Part shown: positions 1 through 6,958 of the stretch, one piece after another | How the letters are laid out: each line of letters begins with the position of its first letter | Numbering within the stretch: the first letter of the stretch is position 1 | From: Geodermatophilaceae bacterium URHB0062 | GTDB taxonomy: Bacteria; Actinomycetota; Actinomycetes; Mycobacteriales; Geodermatophilaceae | Assembly: GCA_000620185.1 (NCBI GenBank) | Contig: KK211086.1 | Span: 62,001-126,000, forward strand | Reading direction: 5' to 3' | DNA: 64,000 nucleotides | The notes under the pieces: model-generated | Told to the model about the DNA's origin: nothing | The model's input: only the letters and a program-made list of their open reading frames with translations | Database searches by the model: none | Program-made: the position numbers and the translations under genes

Positions 1-1000
1 GCTGGGCGCCGGCGTCGTCCTCGCCGCCGCCCTGACCTTCTGGGTGGTCCGCCGGCTCGTCCGGACCGTCCGCTCCGTGCAGGCGTCCCTCGAGGCCATG
101 GCCCAGGGCGACCTCACGGTGGAGCCGGACGCCCGCGACCGCGACGAGCTGGGCCGCATGGCCGGCGCCCTGACCGACGCCCAGGCGACGCTGCGCGAGG
201 TGATGGCCTCGGTGGGCGCCTCCGCCGACGCCGTGGCCGCCTCGTCGGAGGAGCTGTCCGCGTCGTCGTCCCAGATCGCCGCCTCGGCGGGGGAGACCAG
301 CGTGCAGTCCGGTGTGGTCGCGGGTGCGGCGGAGGAGGTGTCGCGGAACGTGCAGACCGTGGCGGCGGGTGCGGACGAGATGGGCGCCTCGATCCGGGAG
401 ATCTCGCAGAACGCGAACGAGGCGGCCCGGGTGGCCGCGGCGGCGGTGACCGAGGCGGAGACGACGACGGCGACGGTGCTGAAGCTGGGCGAGTCCTCGC
501 GGCAGATCGGTGACGTGGTCAAGGTGATCACCTCGATCGCGGAGCAGACCAACCTGCTGGCCCTGAACGCCACGATCGAGGCGGCCCGCGCGGGTGAGGC
601 CGGCAAGGGGTTCGCCGTCGTCGCGAACGAGGTGAAGGAGCTGGCGCAGGAGACGGCGAAGGCGACCGAGGACATCGCCCGCCGGGTCGAGGCGATCCAG
701 GGCGACACCAGCGGGGCGGTGTCGGCGATCGAGCGGATCAGCGCGGTGATCGGGCAGATCAACGACTTCCAGCTGACCATCGCCAGCGCGGTGGAGGAGC
801 AGACCGCCACGACGAACGAGATGTCGCGGTCGGTGGGGGAGGCCGCGCAGGGTTCGGGGCAGATCGCGGCGAACATCGGCGGGGTCTCCGGCGCTGCCGA
901 CGCCACCACCCAGGCGCTGGGGCAGACACGGACGGCGGTCGACGAGCTGGCCCGCATGGCCGCCGAGCTGCGCACGGCGGTCTCCCGCTTCACCTACTGA
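1..1000 (+). CDS. Methyl-accepting chemotaxis protein, C-terminal part (5' end outside window)
   Basis: This is the cytoplasmic part of a chemoreceptor that would signal to CheA/CheW. The reading frame is open from base 2, where it encodes the end of a hydrophobic segment ([14 protein letters not shown]), so the gene starts before the window. A HAMP linker follows ([17 protein letters not shown]...[10 protein letters not shown]). Then comes a long helical signalling domain with the conserved hairpin tip [19 protein letters not shown] followed by [15 protein letters not shown]. No C-terminal CheR-docking pentapeptide is visible; the protein ends VSRFTY. It sits upstream of the cheB operon but is separated from it by a hairpin and another gene. 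The family assignment is very secure; the ligand is unknown because the sensor domain is outside the window. Confidence 0.96.
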   Translation, partial: LGAGVVLAAALTFWVVRRLVRTVRSVQASLEAMAQGDLTVEPDARDRDELGRMAGALTDAQATLREVMASVGASADAVAASSEELSASSSQIAASAGETSVQSGVVAGAAEEVSRNVQTVAAGADEMGASIREISQNANEAARVAAAAVTEAETTTATVLKLGESSRQIGDVVKVITSIAEQTNLLALNATIEAARAGEAGKGFAVVANEVKELAQETAKATEDIARRVEAIQGDTSGAVSAIERISAVIGQINDFQLTIASAVEEQTATTNEMSRSVGEAAQGSGQIAANIGGVSGAADATTQALGQTRTAVDELARMAAELRTAVSRFTY

Positions 1001-1053
1001 CCTCAGGCTGGTCACTCAGCGCGACCGAATAGTCACGCAGTTCACTCGAACAC

Positions 1054-1097
1054 GCGGCCGTCACCCCGTTGCCCTCCTGCGAAGGGGTGACGGCCGC
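1054..1097 (+). terminator. Hairpin terminator after the chemoreceptor gene
   Basis: A perfect 14-bp inverted repeat (GCGGCCGTCACCCC at 1054-1067 and GGGGTGACGGCCGC at 1084-1097) encloses a 16-nt loop. It lies 54 bases after the stop codon. There is no T-tract, which is common for actinobacterial terminators. I infer the function from position and stem strength. Confidence 0.75.
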
Positions 1098-1163
1098 GGC
1101 TGTCCCGATAGCGCCTCCAGCAGATCCCGGCCAGCATGGTCGGACCCACTCCTGGAGGCTGCC

Positions 1164-2069
1164 GTGCCCTACACCCTGGTCAGTGCGGCCACCCTCGGCT
1201 TCGACCTCGTGCGACTGCCCGCCGGGCGCTCGGTGGCCGAGGTCCTGCTGACCGGCCTCGGCGCCGGCGCCGGGGGCCTGGGCACGCTCGCCTCCGCCCA
1301 CCCCGCACGCGGCCTCTCCCGCGAGGAACGCGGCACCCGTGCCGTGCGCTCCCGCCGGGCCCGGGAGATGGCGGCGAACGTTCCGCACGTCCGCGGCGCC
1401 ACGGCCGGGATCGAGGGCGCCGACCGCGCCGCCGTCCTCGTCGCCCAGCTGGAGCTCGGCACCATCGGCGACGCGCCCACCCTCGAGCGCCTGCTGCGGG
1501 AGGACGTCCTCGGCCGCGAGCACCTGGCGCACGGCTTCCTGCGGGACGAGGAGTGGGCGGAGGCCACCGACGTGCTGGCCGACGCCGCGCTCGGTTACTG
1601 GGCGGCCGGGGTGCTGCCGCCCCTCGTCCGCCGCGAGCTGACCGGCGCGTTCGACTCCGTGCGCGATGCCGGCACGGTGTCGTTGCCGGCAGTCGGTGCC
1701 GACCTCGGGCCGGCCGCGGCCGAGCTGGACGACGTCCTGGCTGCCCTCCGCGCCCTGGACGACCCCGGCCGCGCGCTCTGGCGCACGGCCGTCGAGGAGG
1801 GCCGCGCCGACCACCGCCCGTGGGCGTCGGCCATGCACGAGGCCTCCTGGGCGGCGCACGTCTCCGGCCGCACCCGGGCGCTGGCGGCCGTGCAACTGCA
1901 CGCCGTCCAGGCCTTCCTCGACGGCGGCTTCGACGTCCACGACGGCGCCGCCGGTGTCTGGAACGCCGTCGCCGGGTGCGTCCAGGGCATCGCCATGTCC
2001 GACCTGCTCGACGACCGGTCGCTCCGCGTGCTGCGTGCGCCCTGGGAGCGCGTCGCCGCCGGTCGCTGA
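1164..2069 (+). CDS. Protein of unknown function, 301 aa
   Basis: I do not recognise a family. The GTG start at 1164 follows a good ribosome-binding site (CTGGAGG, about 1152-1158). The N-terminus has a small hydrophobic, glycine-rich stretch (LLTGLGAGAGGLGTLAS, residues about 28-44). The rest looks helical, rich in Ala, Leu, Arg and Asp, with no cysteine motif, Walker motif or clear membrane helix. It stands alone between the chemoreceptor and the chemotaxis operon, with a hairpin before it and the sigma-28-type promoter after it. A link to motility is suggested only by position. Codon and base use match the neighbours, so there is no sign of transfer. Confidence 0.7.
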   Translation: MPYTLVSAATLGFDLVRLPAGRSVAEVLLTGLGAGAGGLGTLASAHPARGLSREERGTRAVRSRRAREMAANVPHVRGATAGIEGADRAAVLVAQLELGTIGDAPTLERLLREDVLGREHLAHGFLRDEEWAEATDVLADAALGYWAAGVLPPLVRRELTGAFDSVRDAGTVSLPAVGADLGPAAAELDDVLAALRALDDPGRALWRTAVEEGRADHRPWASAMHEASWAAHVSGRTRALAAVQLHAVQAFLDGGFDVHDGAAGVWNAVAGCVQGIAMSDLLDDRSLRVLRAPWERVAAGR

Positions 2070-2460
2070 CCCGTCGGGGAGGGCGACGCCGTCACCCGAG
2101 GCGTGTGGTTGCCGCCTGCGGGTTGTGCGGCTGGGGCGGTGACCACGGGCCTCAGGTCATGCGTGGCGTGGATCGCCGTCGAATGCGCGCGAGCGGCGAG
2201 TTCGCATTCGACTCCCCCGTGTCGACATCTGCCCAAAAGGCTTTCCCGACCGAATAACGAACGGTCGCCGACGTATTTCGTAACGAATACGCGCGGTGTA
2301 TTCAGATTTCCCTCGTGCCACCCGAAACTGTTCCTTGCCACGAGCGACCGGAGTCGTTCGCGAAACGTGGCACCGTTCCCGCTCAAGGCCGGGGACGTGG
2401 TGCCGATACAGCAATGAACAGTCCTGCTGGGCTGACGCAGCAGGAAACAGGGGGACCCGC
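2070..2460. other. Intergenic region upstream of cheB
   Basis: These 391 bases hold no convincing gene. Bases about 2200-2350 are visibly less G+C-rich than the surroundings, as expected for a promoter region. The only site I can support is the sigma-28-type promoter at 2383-2409. Long reading frames crossing the region continue into cheB in frame but lack a start with a ribosome-binding site. Confidence 0.6.
2383..2409 (+). promoter_or_regulatory. FliA/WhiG (sigma-28) type promoter of the chemotaxis operon
   Basis: The sequence TCAAGGCC, then exactly 11 bases, then GCCGATAC fits the sigma-28 consensus TAAAGTTT-N11-GCCGATAA in both spacing and key -10 bases. The -10 box ends 51 bases before the cheB start, leaving room for a leader with the ribosome-binding site. 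The adjacent chemotaxis operon makes the match functionally sensible. No second GCCGATA-containing promoter was noticed in the window. Confidence 0.8.
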
Positions 2461-3579
2461 GTGAACCCGATCCGGGTGATGGTCGTCGACGATTCCGTCG
2501 TCGTCCGCAAGATCGTGACCGATGTGCTGTCCGCGGATCCGGACATCGAGGTCGTCGGTACCGCGGTCAACGGCCGCATAGCACTCAGCAAGCTCCCCCA
2601 GCTCCAGCCGGACCTGGTCACCATGGACATCGAGATGCCGGAACTCAACGGCATCGAGGCGGTCCGGGCCATCCGGTCCGGGGCGGGCGGGCAGGCGCAG
2701 AGCCGCGTCCCGATCATCATGTTCAGCACGCTGACCGAGCGCGGCGCCTCCGCCACGCTGGACGCCCTCTCGGCCGGCGCCAACGAGTACCTGACGAAGC
2801 CGGCCAACGTGGGCAGCGTCGGCCAGTCGATGGAGAGCGTGCGCGAGCAGCTCATCCCGAAGATCAAGGCGCTGACCGGCCGCCCGGTCACCGTCGGACC
2901 CGCTCGCGCCGCAGCCCCTCCCCCGCCACGGCCGGCCACGCCGCGCACCGGCCCGGGCAAGAAGCCCGCCGTCCTCGTGATCGGCTCCTCCACGGGCGGC
3001 CCCGAGGCGCTGGCCAAGGTCCTCCCCCAGCTCCCCGCGTCACTGCCGGTGCCCGTGCTGCTCGTCCAGCACATGCCTCCCGTCTTCACCCGCCAGTTCG
3101 CCCAGCGGCTGGATCGGCTCTGCCCCCTCCGGGTCGTCGAGGCCTCCGACGGCAGCCCGCTGCTGCCCGGCACGGTCCACCTCGCTCCCGGCGACCACCA
3201 CCTCGTGGTGCGCTCCACCGGACGGGGCCTGCAGACCGGCCTGAACCAGGGCCCGCCCGAGAACTTCTGCCGCCCCGCGGTCGATCCCCTGTTCCGCACC
3301 GCCGTCGCCGCCTTCGACGGCGCCGTCCTCGGTGTCGTGCTCACCGGCATGGGGGCCGACGGCCGCAACGGCGCCGGTGACATCCGCGCCGCCGGCGGAA
3401 CCGTGATCGTGCAGGACCAGGCCACCTCGGTGGTGTGGGGCATGCCCGGCGCGATCAGCCAGGCGGGCTTCGCCGACGAGGTGCTGCCCCTCGACCGCAT
3501 CCCCGACGCCATCCAGCGGCACCTGTCCGGCATCACGCCGGCCCGCGCAGGCGCCGTCCTCTCCGGAGGTGCCCGATGA
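2461..3579 (+). CDS. cheB: Chemotaxis response regulator / protein-glutamate methylesterase CheB
   Basis: CheB removes methyl groups from chemoreceptor glutamates and deamidates glutamines, resetting receptor sensitivity. The 372-aa protein has the standard layout. A receiver domain (1-125) carries D10-D11, phospho-acceptor D56 in TMDIEMP and K113. A proline-rich linker (about 147-168) follows, then the methylesterase domain with catalytic S177 in IGSSTGG, H204 in QHMP and D300 in GMGADG. The GTG start at 2461 follows an AGGGGGA ribosome-binding site and begins right at the receiver domain. The stop overlaps the cheR start (ATGA). The upstream sigma-28-type promoter suggests control by the motility sigma factor. 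Confidence 0.97.
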   Translation: MNPIRVMVVDDSVVVRKIVTDVLSADPDIEVVGTAVNGRIALSKLPQLQPDLVTMDIEMPELNGIEAVRAIRSGAGGQAQSRVPIIMFSTLTERGASATLDALSAGANEYLTKPANVGSVGQSMESVREQLIPKIKALTGRPVTVGPARAAAPPPPRPATPRTGPGKKPAVLVIGSSTGGPEALAKVLPQLPASLPVPVLLVQHMPPVFTRQFAQRLDRLCPLRVVEASDGSPLLPGTVHLAPGDHHLVVRSTGRGLQTGLNQGPPENFCRPAVDPLFRTAVAAFDGAVLGVVLTGMGADGRNGAGDIRAAGGTVIVQDQATSVVWGMPGAISQAGFADEVLPLDRIPDAIQRHLSGITPARAGAVLSGGAR

Positions 3580-4400
3580 CCCTCACCGCCACCAGCTTCG
3601 ACTGGGTCCGCGCGCTCGTGCACAAGGAGAGCGCGATCGTGCTGCAGCCGGGCAAGGAGTACCTCGTCGAGGCGCGGCTCCTGCCGATCGCCCGCCAGAT
3701 GGGCATCACCGACGTCTCCCAGTTCGTGGAGTCGGTGCGCTCGCGGCCCGACACCGACAGCACACGGCGGATCGTCGAGGCCCTGACGACCAACGAGACG
3801 TCCTGGTTCCGCGACGGTGACCCGTTCACGGCGCTGACCTCCACGGTGATGCCGGCGCTGCTCGCCGCCCGCGGCCCGAACGAGCGCCTGCAGATCTGGT
3901 CGGCCGCCTGCTCCAGCGGGCAGGAGCCGTACACGATCGCGATGCTGCTCGAGGACTCGCTGCCGAACGCCGCCTCGCGCGTCACGATCACCGCGACCGA
4001 CCTGTCGCGCGAGATGGTGGAGCGGACCAAGGCCGGCCGGTTCAGCCAGCTCGAGGTCAACCGTGGCCTGCCCGCCCCCATGCTCGTCCGGCACTTCACG
4101 CGGGCGGGCAACGAGTGGGAGGTTGCCCCGACCCTGCGCCGGATGGTCCAGGCGAGCGAGTGCAACCTCGCCGCGCCGTTGCCGCGGATGGGCCCGTTCG
4201 ACGTGGTCTACCTGCGCAACGTCCTCATCTACTTCGACCTGCCCACCAAGCAGGCGATCCTCCGCCGCGTGCGTGACCTGATGCGCCCCGACGGCTGGCT
4301 GTTCCTCGGTGCGGCAGAGACGACGCTCGGGGTGGACGACTCCTGGGAGCGGGTCGTCGTCGGCCGCAGCTCTGCCTACCGCCCGCTGAAGGGGGCCTGA
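3576..4400 (+). CDS. cheR: Chemotaxis protein methyltransferase CheR
   Basis: CheR methylates receptor glutamates using S-adenosylmethionine and works opposite CheB. The 274-aa protein has the small N-terminal helical domain (about 1-75) and a Rossmann-type methyltransferase domain. The SAM-binding signature IWSAACSSGQEPYTIAM lies near residues 108-124, and FDVVYLRNVLIYFD matches the CheR motif that precedes the final strands. The ATG at 3576 overlaps the cheB stop and has a GGAGGT ribosome-binding site at 3564-3569, so the two are translationally coupled. There is no C-terminal TPR extension, so it is a plain, soluble CheR. Confidence 0.97.
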   Translation: MTLTATSFDWVRALVHKESAIVLQPGKEYLVEARLLPIARQMGITDVSQFVESVRSRPDTDSTRRIVEALTTNETSWFRDGDPFTALTSTVMPALLAARGPNERLQIWSAACSSGQEPYTIAMLLEDSLPNAASRVTITATDLSREMVERTKAGRFSQLEVNRGLPAPMLVRHFTRAGNEWEVAPTLRRMVQASECNLAAPLPRMGPFDVVYLRNVLIYFDLPTKQAILRRVRDLMRPDGWLFLGAAETTLGVDDSWERVVVGRSSAYRPLKGA

Positions 4401-4402
4401 AC

Positions 4403-4786
4403 ATGCGTGCTCTGGTGATCGACGATTCGCGCGCCATGCGCCGGATCGTCACCGGGATCCTCGAGGGTCTCGGGTACGAGGTCCAGCAGGCCGGTGACGG
4501 CCGCGAGGGCCTCGACGTCCTCGACACCGGCTGGATTCCCGACCTCGTCTGCGTGGACTGGAACATGCCGGTGATGGACGGGCTGCAGTTCGTCTCCGCC
4601 GTGCGCTCCAACCCGGCCTGGCGCTCGGTTACGATCATGATGGTGACCTCCGAGAGCGAGCACACCCAGATCGTGCGCGCGCTGGCCGCCGGCGCCCACG
4701 AGTACGTGATCAAGCCGTTCACCGCCGACGCGATCCGCGACAAGCTCGCGCTGCTCGGCCTGCTCCCGGAGGAGGCCGTCCTGTGA
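4403..4786 (+). CDS. cheY: CheY-type single-domain response regulator (first copy)
   Basis: A stand-alone receiver domain of 127 aa that would carry the phosphoryl signal from CheA, probably to the flagellar switch or to a phosphatase partner. The acid pocket (IDDS, residues 6-9), phospho-acceptor D52 in VDWNMP, T82 and K104 in IKPF are all present. There is no output domain. It starts 2 bases after the cheR stop, and its own stop overlaps the start of the CheX-like gene (GTGA), so it lies inside the operon. Of the two CheY proteins here, I cannot tell from sequence which one binds the motor. Confidence 0.95.
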   Translation: MRALVIDDSRAMRRIVTGILEGLGYEVQQAGDGREGLDVLDTGWIPDLVCVDWNMPVMDGLQFVSAVRSNPAWRSVTIMMVTSESEHTQIVRALAAGAHEYVIKPFTADAIRDKLALLGLLPEEAVL

Positions 4787-5340
4787 CGGAGTTCGACACC
4801 CGCTTCGAGGACACCGGGGAGCGGCGTCGCACCAGCGACGCACCGCTGTCCATCCACGACCTGCTCGACGGCGAGACCGTGCAGAGCATCGCCCAGGAGG
4901 CGTGGTCGGCCCTGGTCGGGGACGACGAGTTCCTGGTGCCGCTGCCCGGCGGGCTGCCGGACGACGCCCTCAGCTCCTGGGTCGAGATCGTCGGTCCCTG
5001 GACCGGCACCGTCGTCCTCACCTGTGGGCGGTCCACCGCCGAGGCGCTGTCCCGGGCCCTGCTCAAGGAGCACGCCCCGCCGGTGCTCGAGGTCGAGGAC
5101 ATCGAGGACGCCCTCGGCGAGCTCGCCAACGTCGTGGGAGGCAACGTCAAGGCCGTCCTCCCCGGCCCCTCCGTCCTCGGCCTGCCCGAGGTGGGGAGCG
5201 CCCCCACGGCCGGTTCGCCGGCCGACACCTGCCGCGTCGACCTCCTGTGGCGCGGCGAGTCCCTGACCATCTCCGTCCAGGGCGCCGCCGGTGCCCTGAC
5301 CGACCCGCACGAGAACAACCAGAACGAGGTGCCACTGTGA
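4783..5340 (+). CDS. CheX-like chemotaxis phosphatase (first copy)
   Basis: Proteins of the CheC/CheX/FliY group dephosphorylate CheY-P. This 185-aa protein has, near residues 105-122, the helix VEDIEDALGELANVVGGNVK with E113 and N116 in the ExxN arrangement that defines the active site; a second asparagine (N121) follows. A single ExxN helix fits CheX better than the two-site CheC. The GTG at 4783 overlaps the preceding cheY stop, and the gene's own stop overlaps the next cheY start, so it is flanked by CheY genes on both sides. The family call rests on the motif and context; overall similarity to characterised CheX would need a profile search. Confidence 0.8.
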   Translation: MTEFDTRFEDTGERRRTSDAPLSIHDLLDGETVQSIAQEAWSALVGDDEFLVPLPGGLPDDALSSWVEIVGPWTGTVVLTCGRSTAEALSRALLKEHAPPVLEVEDIEDALGELANVVGGNVKAVLPGPSVLGLPEVGSAPTAGSPADTCRVDLLWRGESLTISVQGAAGALTDPHENNQNEVPL

Positions 5341-5699
5341 AGATCCTGGTCGCCGACGACAGCCGCGTCATGCGGCAGATCGTCATCCGCACCCTGCGGC
5401 AGGCCGGTTACGACGACCACGACATCGTCGAGGCCGAGGACGGCGCCGACGCGCTGTCCAAGGTGTCGTCCGAGAAGCCGGACCTGGTCCTGTCGGACTG
5501 GAACATGCCCAACATGACCGGCATCGAGTGCCTCGAGGCGCTGCGCTCGTCGGGCTCGGCGGTGCCGTTCGGCTTCGTCACCTCGGAGGGGTCTCCGGAG
5601 ATGCGGGAGAAGGCCGCCAACGCCGGCGCCATGTTCCTCATCGCCAAGCCGTTCAACGAGGACACCTTCAAGGAGCACCTGGACGAGGTGCTGGCATGA
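5337..5699 (+). CDS. cheY: CheY-type single-domain response regulator (second copy)
   Basis: A 120-aa receiver domain with ADDS (6-9), phospho-acceptor D54 in SDWNMPNMTG, T82 and K104 in AKPF. The WNMP motif also occurs in the first CheY at 4403, so the two look like paralogues of one subgroup. The GTG start at 5337 overlaps the CheX-like gene before it, and the stop overlaps the next gene's ATG. One of the two may act as a phosphate sink rather than as the motor-binding CheY; this is inference from the doubled arrangement. Confidence 0.95.
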   Translation: MKILVADDSRVMRQIVIRTLRQAGYDDHDIVEAEDGADALSKVSSEKPDLVLSDWNMPNMTGIECLEALRSSGSAVPFGFVTSEGSPEMREKAANAGAMFLIAKPFNEDTFKEHLDEVLA

Positions 5700-6181
5700 G
5701 CACCGGCACCGTCGCGCTGCCCGCCAGCAAGGACGTCCGCGACATGCTCACCGGCCTGGTGGGCAAGCCCGTCGCCGTCAACCCGGGCGCCCCGGTCACC
5801 CCGGCCCCGGGCAAGCCGGTCGCCGTGGCCGTCTACGTCGACCCGCAGATGGCGATCAACGCGCTGTGCGTCATGGACCTCGGTGCGGCGGCCTACACCG
5901 GCGCCGCCCTGGCCCTCCTCCCGCCGGGAGGCGCTCAGGACGCCGTCGAGGAGGACGGCGAGCTGACCAGCCTCCTGGTCGAGGCGCTTCACGAGGTGGT
6001 GAACGTGCTCTCCGCGCTGTTCAACACCCCGGGCGCCCCGCACTCGAAGCTGCACAAGCTCTACGCCCCCGGCGATGACCTGCCCGGCGACATCGCCGGC
6101 ATGCTCGCCAACTTCAACCGGATCGACCTCGCGATCGAGATCCCCGGCTACGGGAAGGGCGCGCTGTCGCTCGTGCTGTGA
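5696..6181 (+). CDS. CheX/CheC-like protein (second, more divergent copy)
   Basis: This 161-aa protein closes the chemotaxis operon. Its N-terminus (1-45) is Pro/Ala/Val-rich, with PGAPVTPAPGKPVAV. In the middle, LTSLLVEALHEVVNVLSALFN (about 90-110) contains E100xxN103 and a further N110, the same pattern as the ExxN helix in the upstream CheX-like protein. It is otherwise poorly conserved with that protein, so it may be a diverged CheX or a non-catalytic partner. The ATG at 5696 overlaps the cheY stop. I rate the family assignment as likely rather than certain. Confidence 0.65.
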   Translation: MSTGTVALPASKDVRDMLTGLVGKPVAVNPGAPVTPAPGKPVAVAVYVDPQMAINALCVMDLGAAAYTGAALALLPPGGAQDAVEEDGELTSLLVEALHEVVNVLSALFNTPGAPHSKLHKLYAPGDDLPGDIAGMLANFNRIDLAIEIPGYGKGALSLVL

Positions 6182-6185
6182 CATT

Positions 6186-6348
6186 GCAGCCCTCCGGGCT
6201 GCACCGCGGCCAATTGCCGTCCCCGACGGCGATGAGCCGTTGCGTCGCGGCTGCGCGGACCCCTTCGGGGCCCACTCGCCACGACAGGTGCCGTCCCCGG
6301 CTCAGGCAGAACGCCTCGCTCCGGCTCCTCCAGCTGGGCGGGGCGTTC
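6186..6348. terminator. Convergent intergenic region with two hairpins
   Basis: Between the converging CheX-like and ATPase genes, a 7-bp stem (GCAGCCC at 6186-6192, GGGCTGC at 6196-6202) sits 4 bases after the chemotaxis operon. A second pair (GAACGCC at 6309-6315, GGCGTTC at 6342-6348) sits just beyond the end of the leftward ATPase gene. Each is placed to terminate its own operon. Neither has a T-tract. Confidence 0.5.
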
Positions 6349-6363
6349 GGCGTTTCGGAATGG

Positions 6364-6819
6364 TCAGGCCAATGCGGGTTGGCGGTCGTCGATCGCGGTG
6401 GGCAGGCAGGCCCACACGTGCTTGCACTCGCCGTCGACGTACCAGCCGTGGGCCACCGCCAGCCGGGCCACCATGTGCAGCCCCAGGCCACCCTTCGCCG
6501 GGTCACGACCGACCGCCGGCGCCGGCATGGTGCCGGGCGCCCGGTCACTGACGTCGAGCAGCCAGCCGCCGCTGCCGGCGATGACGGTGGCGACGACGGG
6601 CGACTCCCCGTGGCGGAGCGCGTTGGACGCGAGCTCGTCGAAGGCGAGCACGAGGCGCTCGCCCGACGTGTCCTCGTCCGCGGGTACGCCGACGACCCCC
6701 AGCCGGCTCCGCAGACCGGCGCGGGCACCGGGCAGCTCGGCGAGCGTCGCGAGGTCCCAGCGCCACACCTCGCCCCGGCCGTCCGGCAGCGGGCGCAGCG
6801 GCCACGACAGTCGACCCAT
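6364..6819 (-). CDS. Anti-sigma-factor-type serine kinase / HATPase protein
   Basis: A 151-aa GHKL-type ATPase of the kind found in RsbW/SpoIIAB-like partner-switching modules, where it binds a sigma factor and phosphorylates an anti-anti-sigma protein. The N-box is FDELASNALRHGES (about residues 60-73). DRAPG with GGLGLHMV (about 95-125) forms the G1/G2 ATP-binding region. The ATG at 6819 follows a strong GGAGGAG site; the long in-frame upstream extension has none. It lies 139 bases downstream of a SpoIIE-type phosphatase on the same strand, the classic counter-acting enzyme. No sigma factor or STAS-domain gene is in the window, so targets are unknown. Confidence 0.85.
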   Translation of the reverse strand: MGRLSWPLRPLPDGRGEVWRWDLATLAELPGARAGLRSRLGVVGVPADEDTSGERLVLAFDELASNALRHGESPVVATVIAGSGGWLLDVSDRAPGTMPAPAVGRDPAKGGLGLHMVARLAVAHGWYVDGECKHVWACLPTAIDDRQPALA

Positions 6820-6958
6820 GCCCTCTCCTCCATCAGCCCGGTTCTCGGCAGAGAACAGGTGCCCAGGGTGGCGGCGCCCCAACCACGAGCGACCTGAGTT
6901 CCTGCCCCGGAGGGGTGGCGGCGGTCTCTCCGGACTGCTCGGGAGCGGCCCGGCGACG

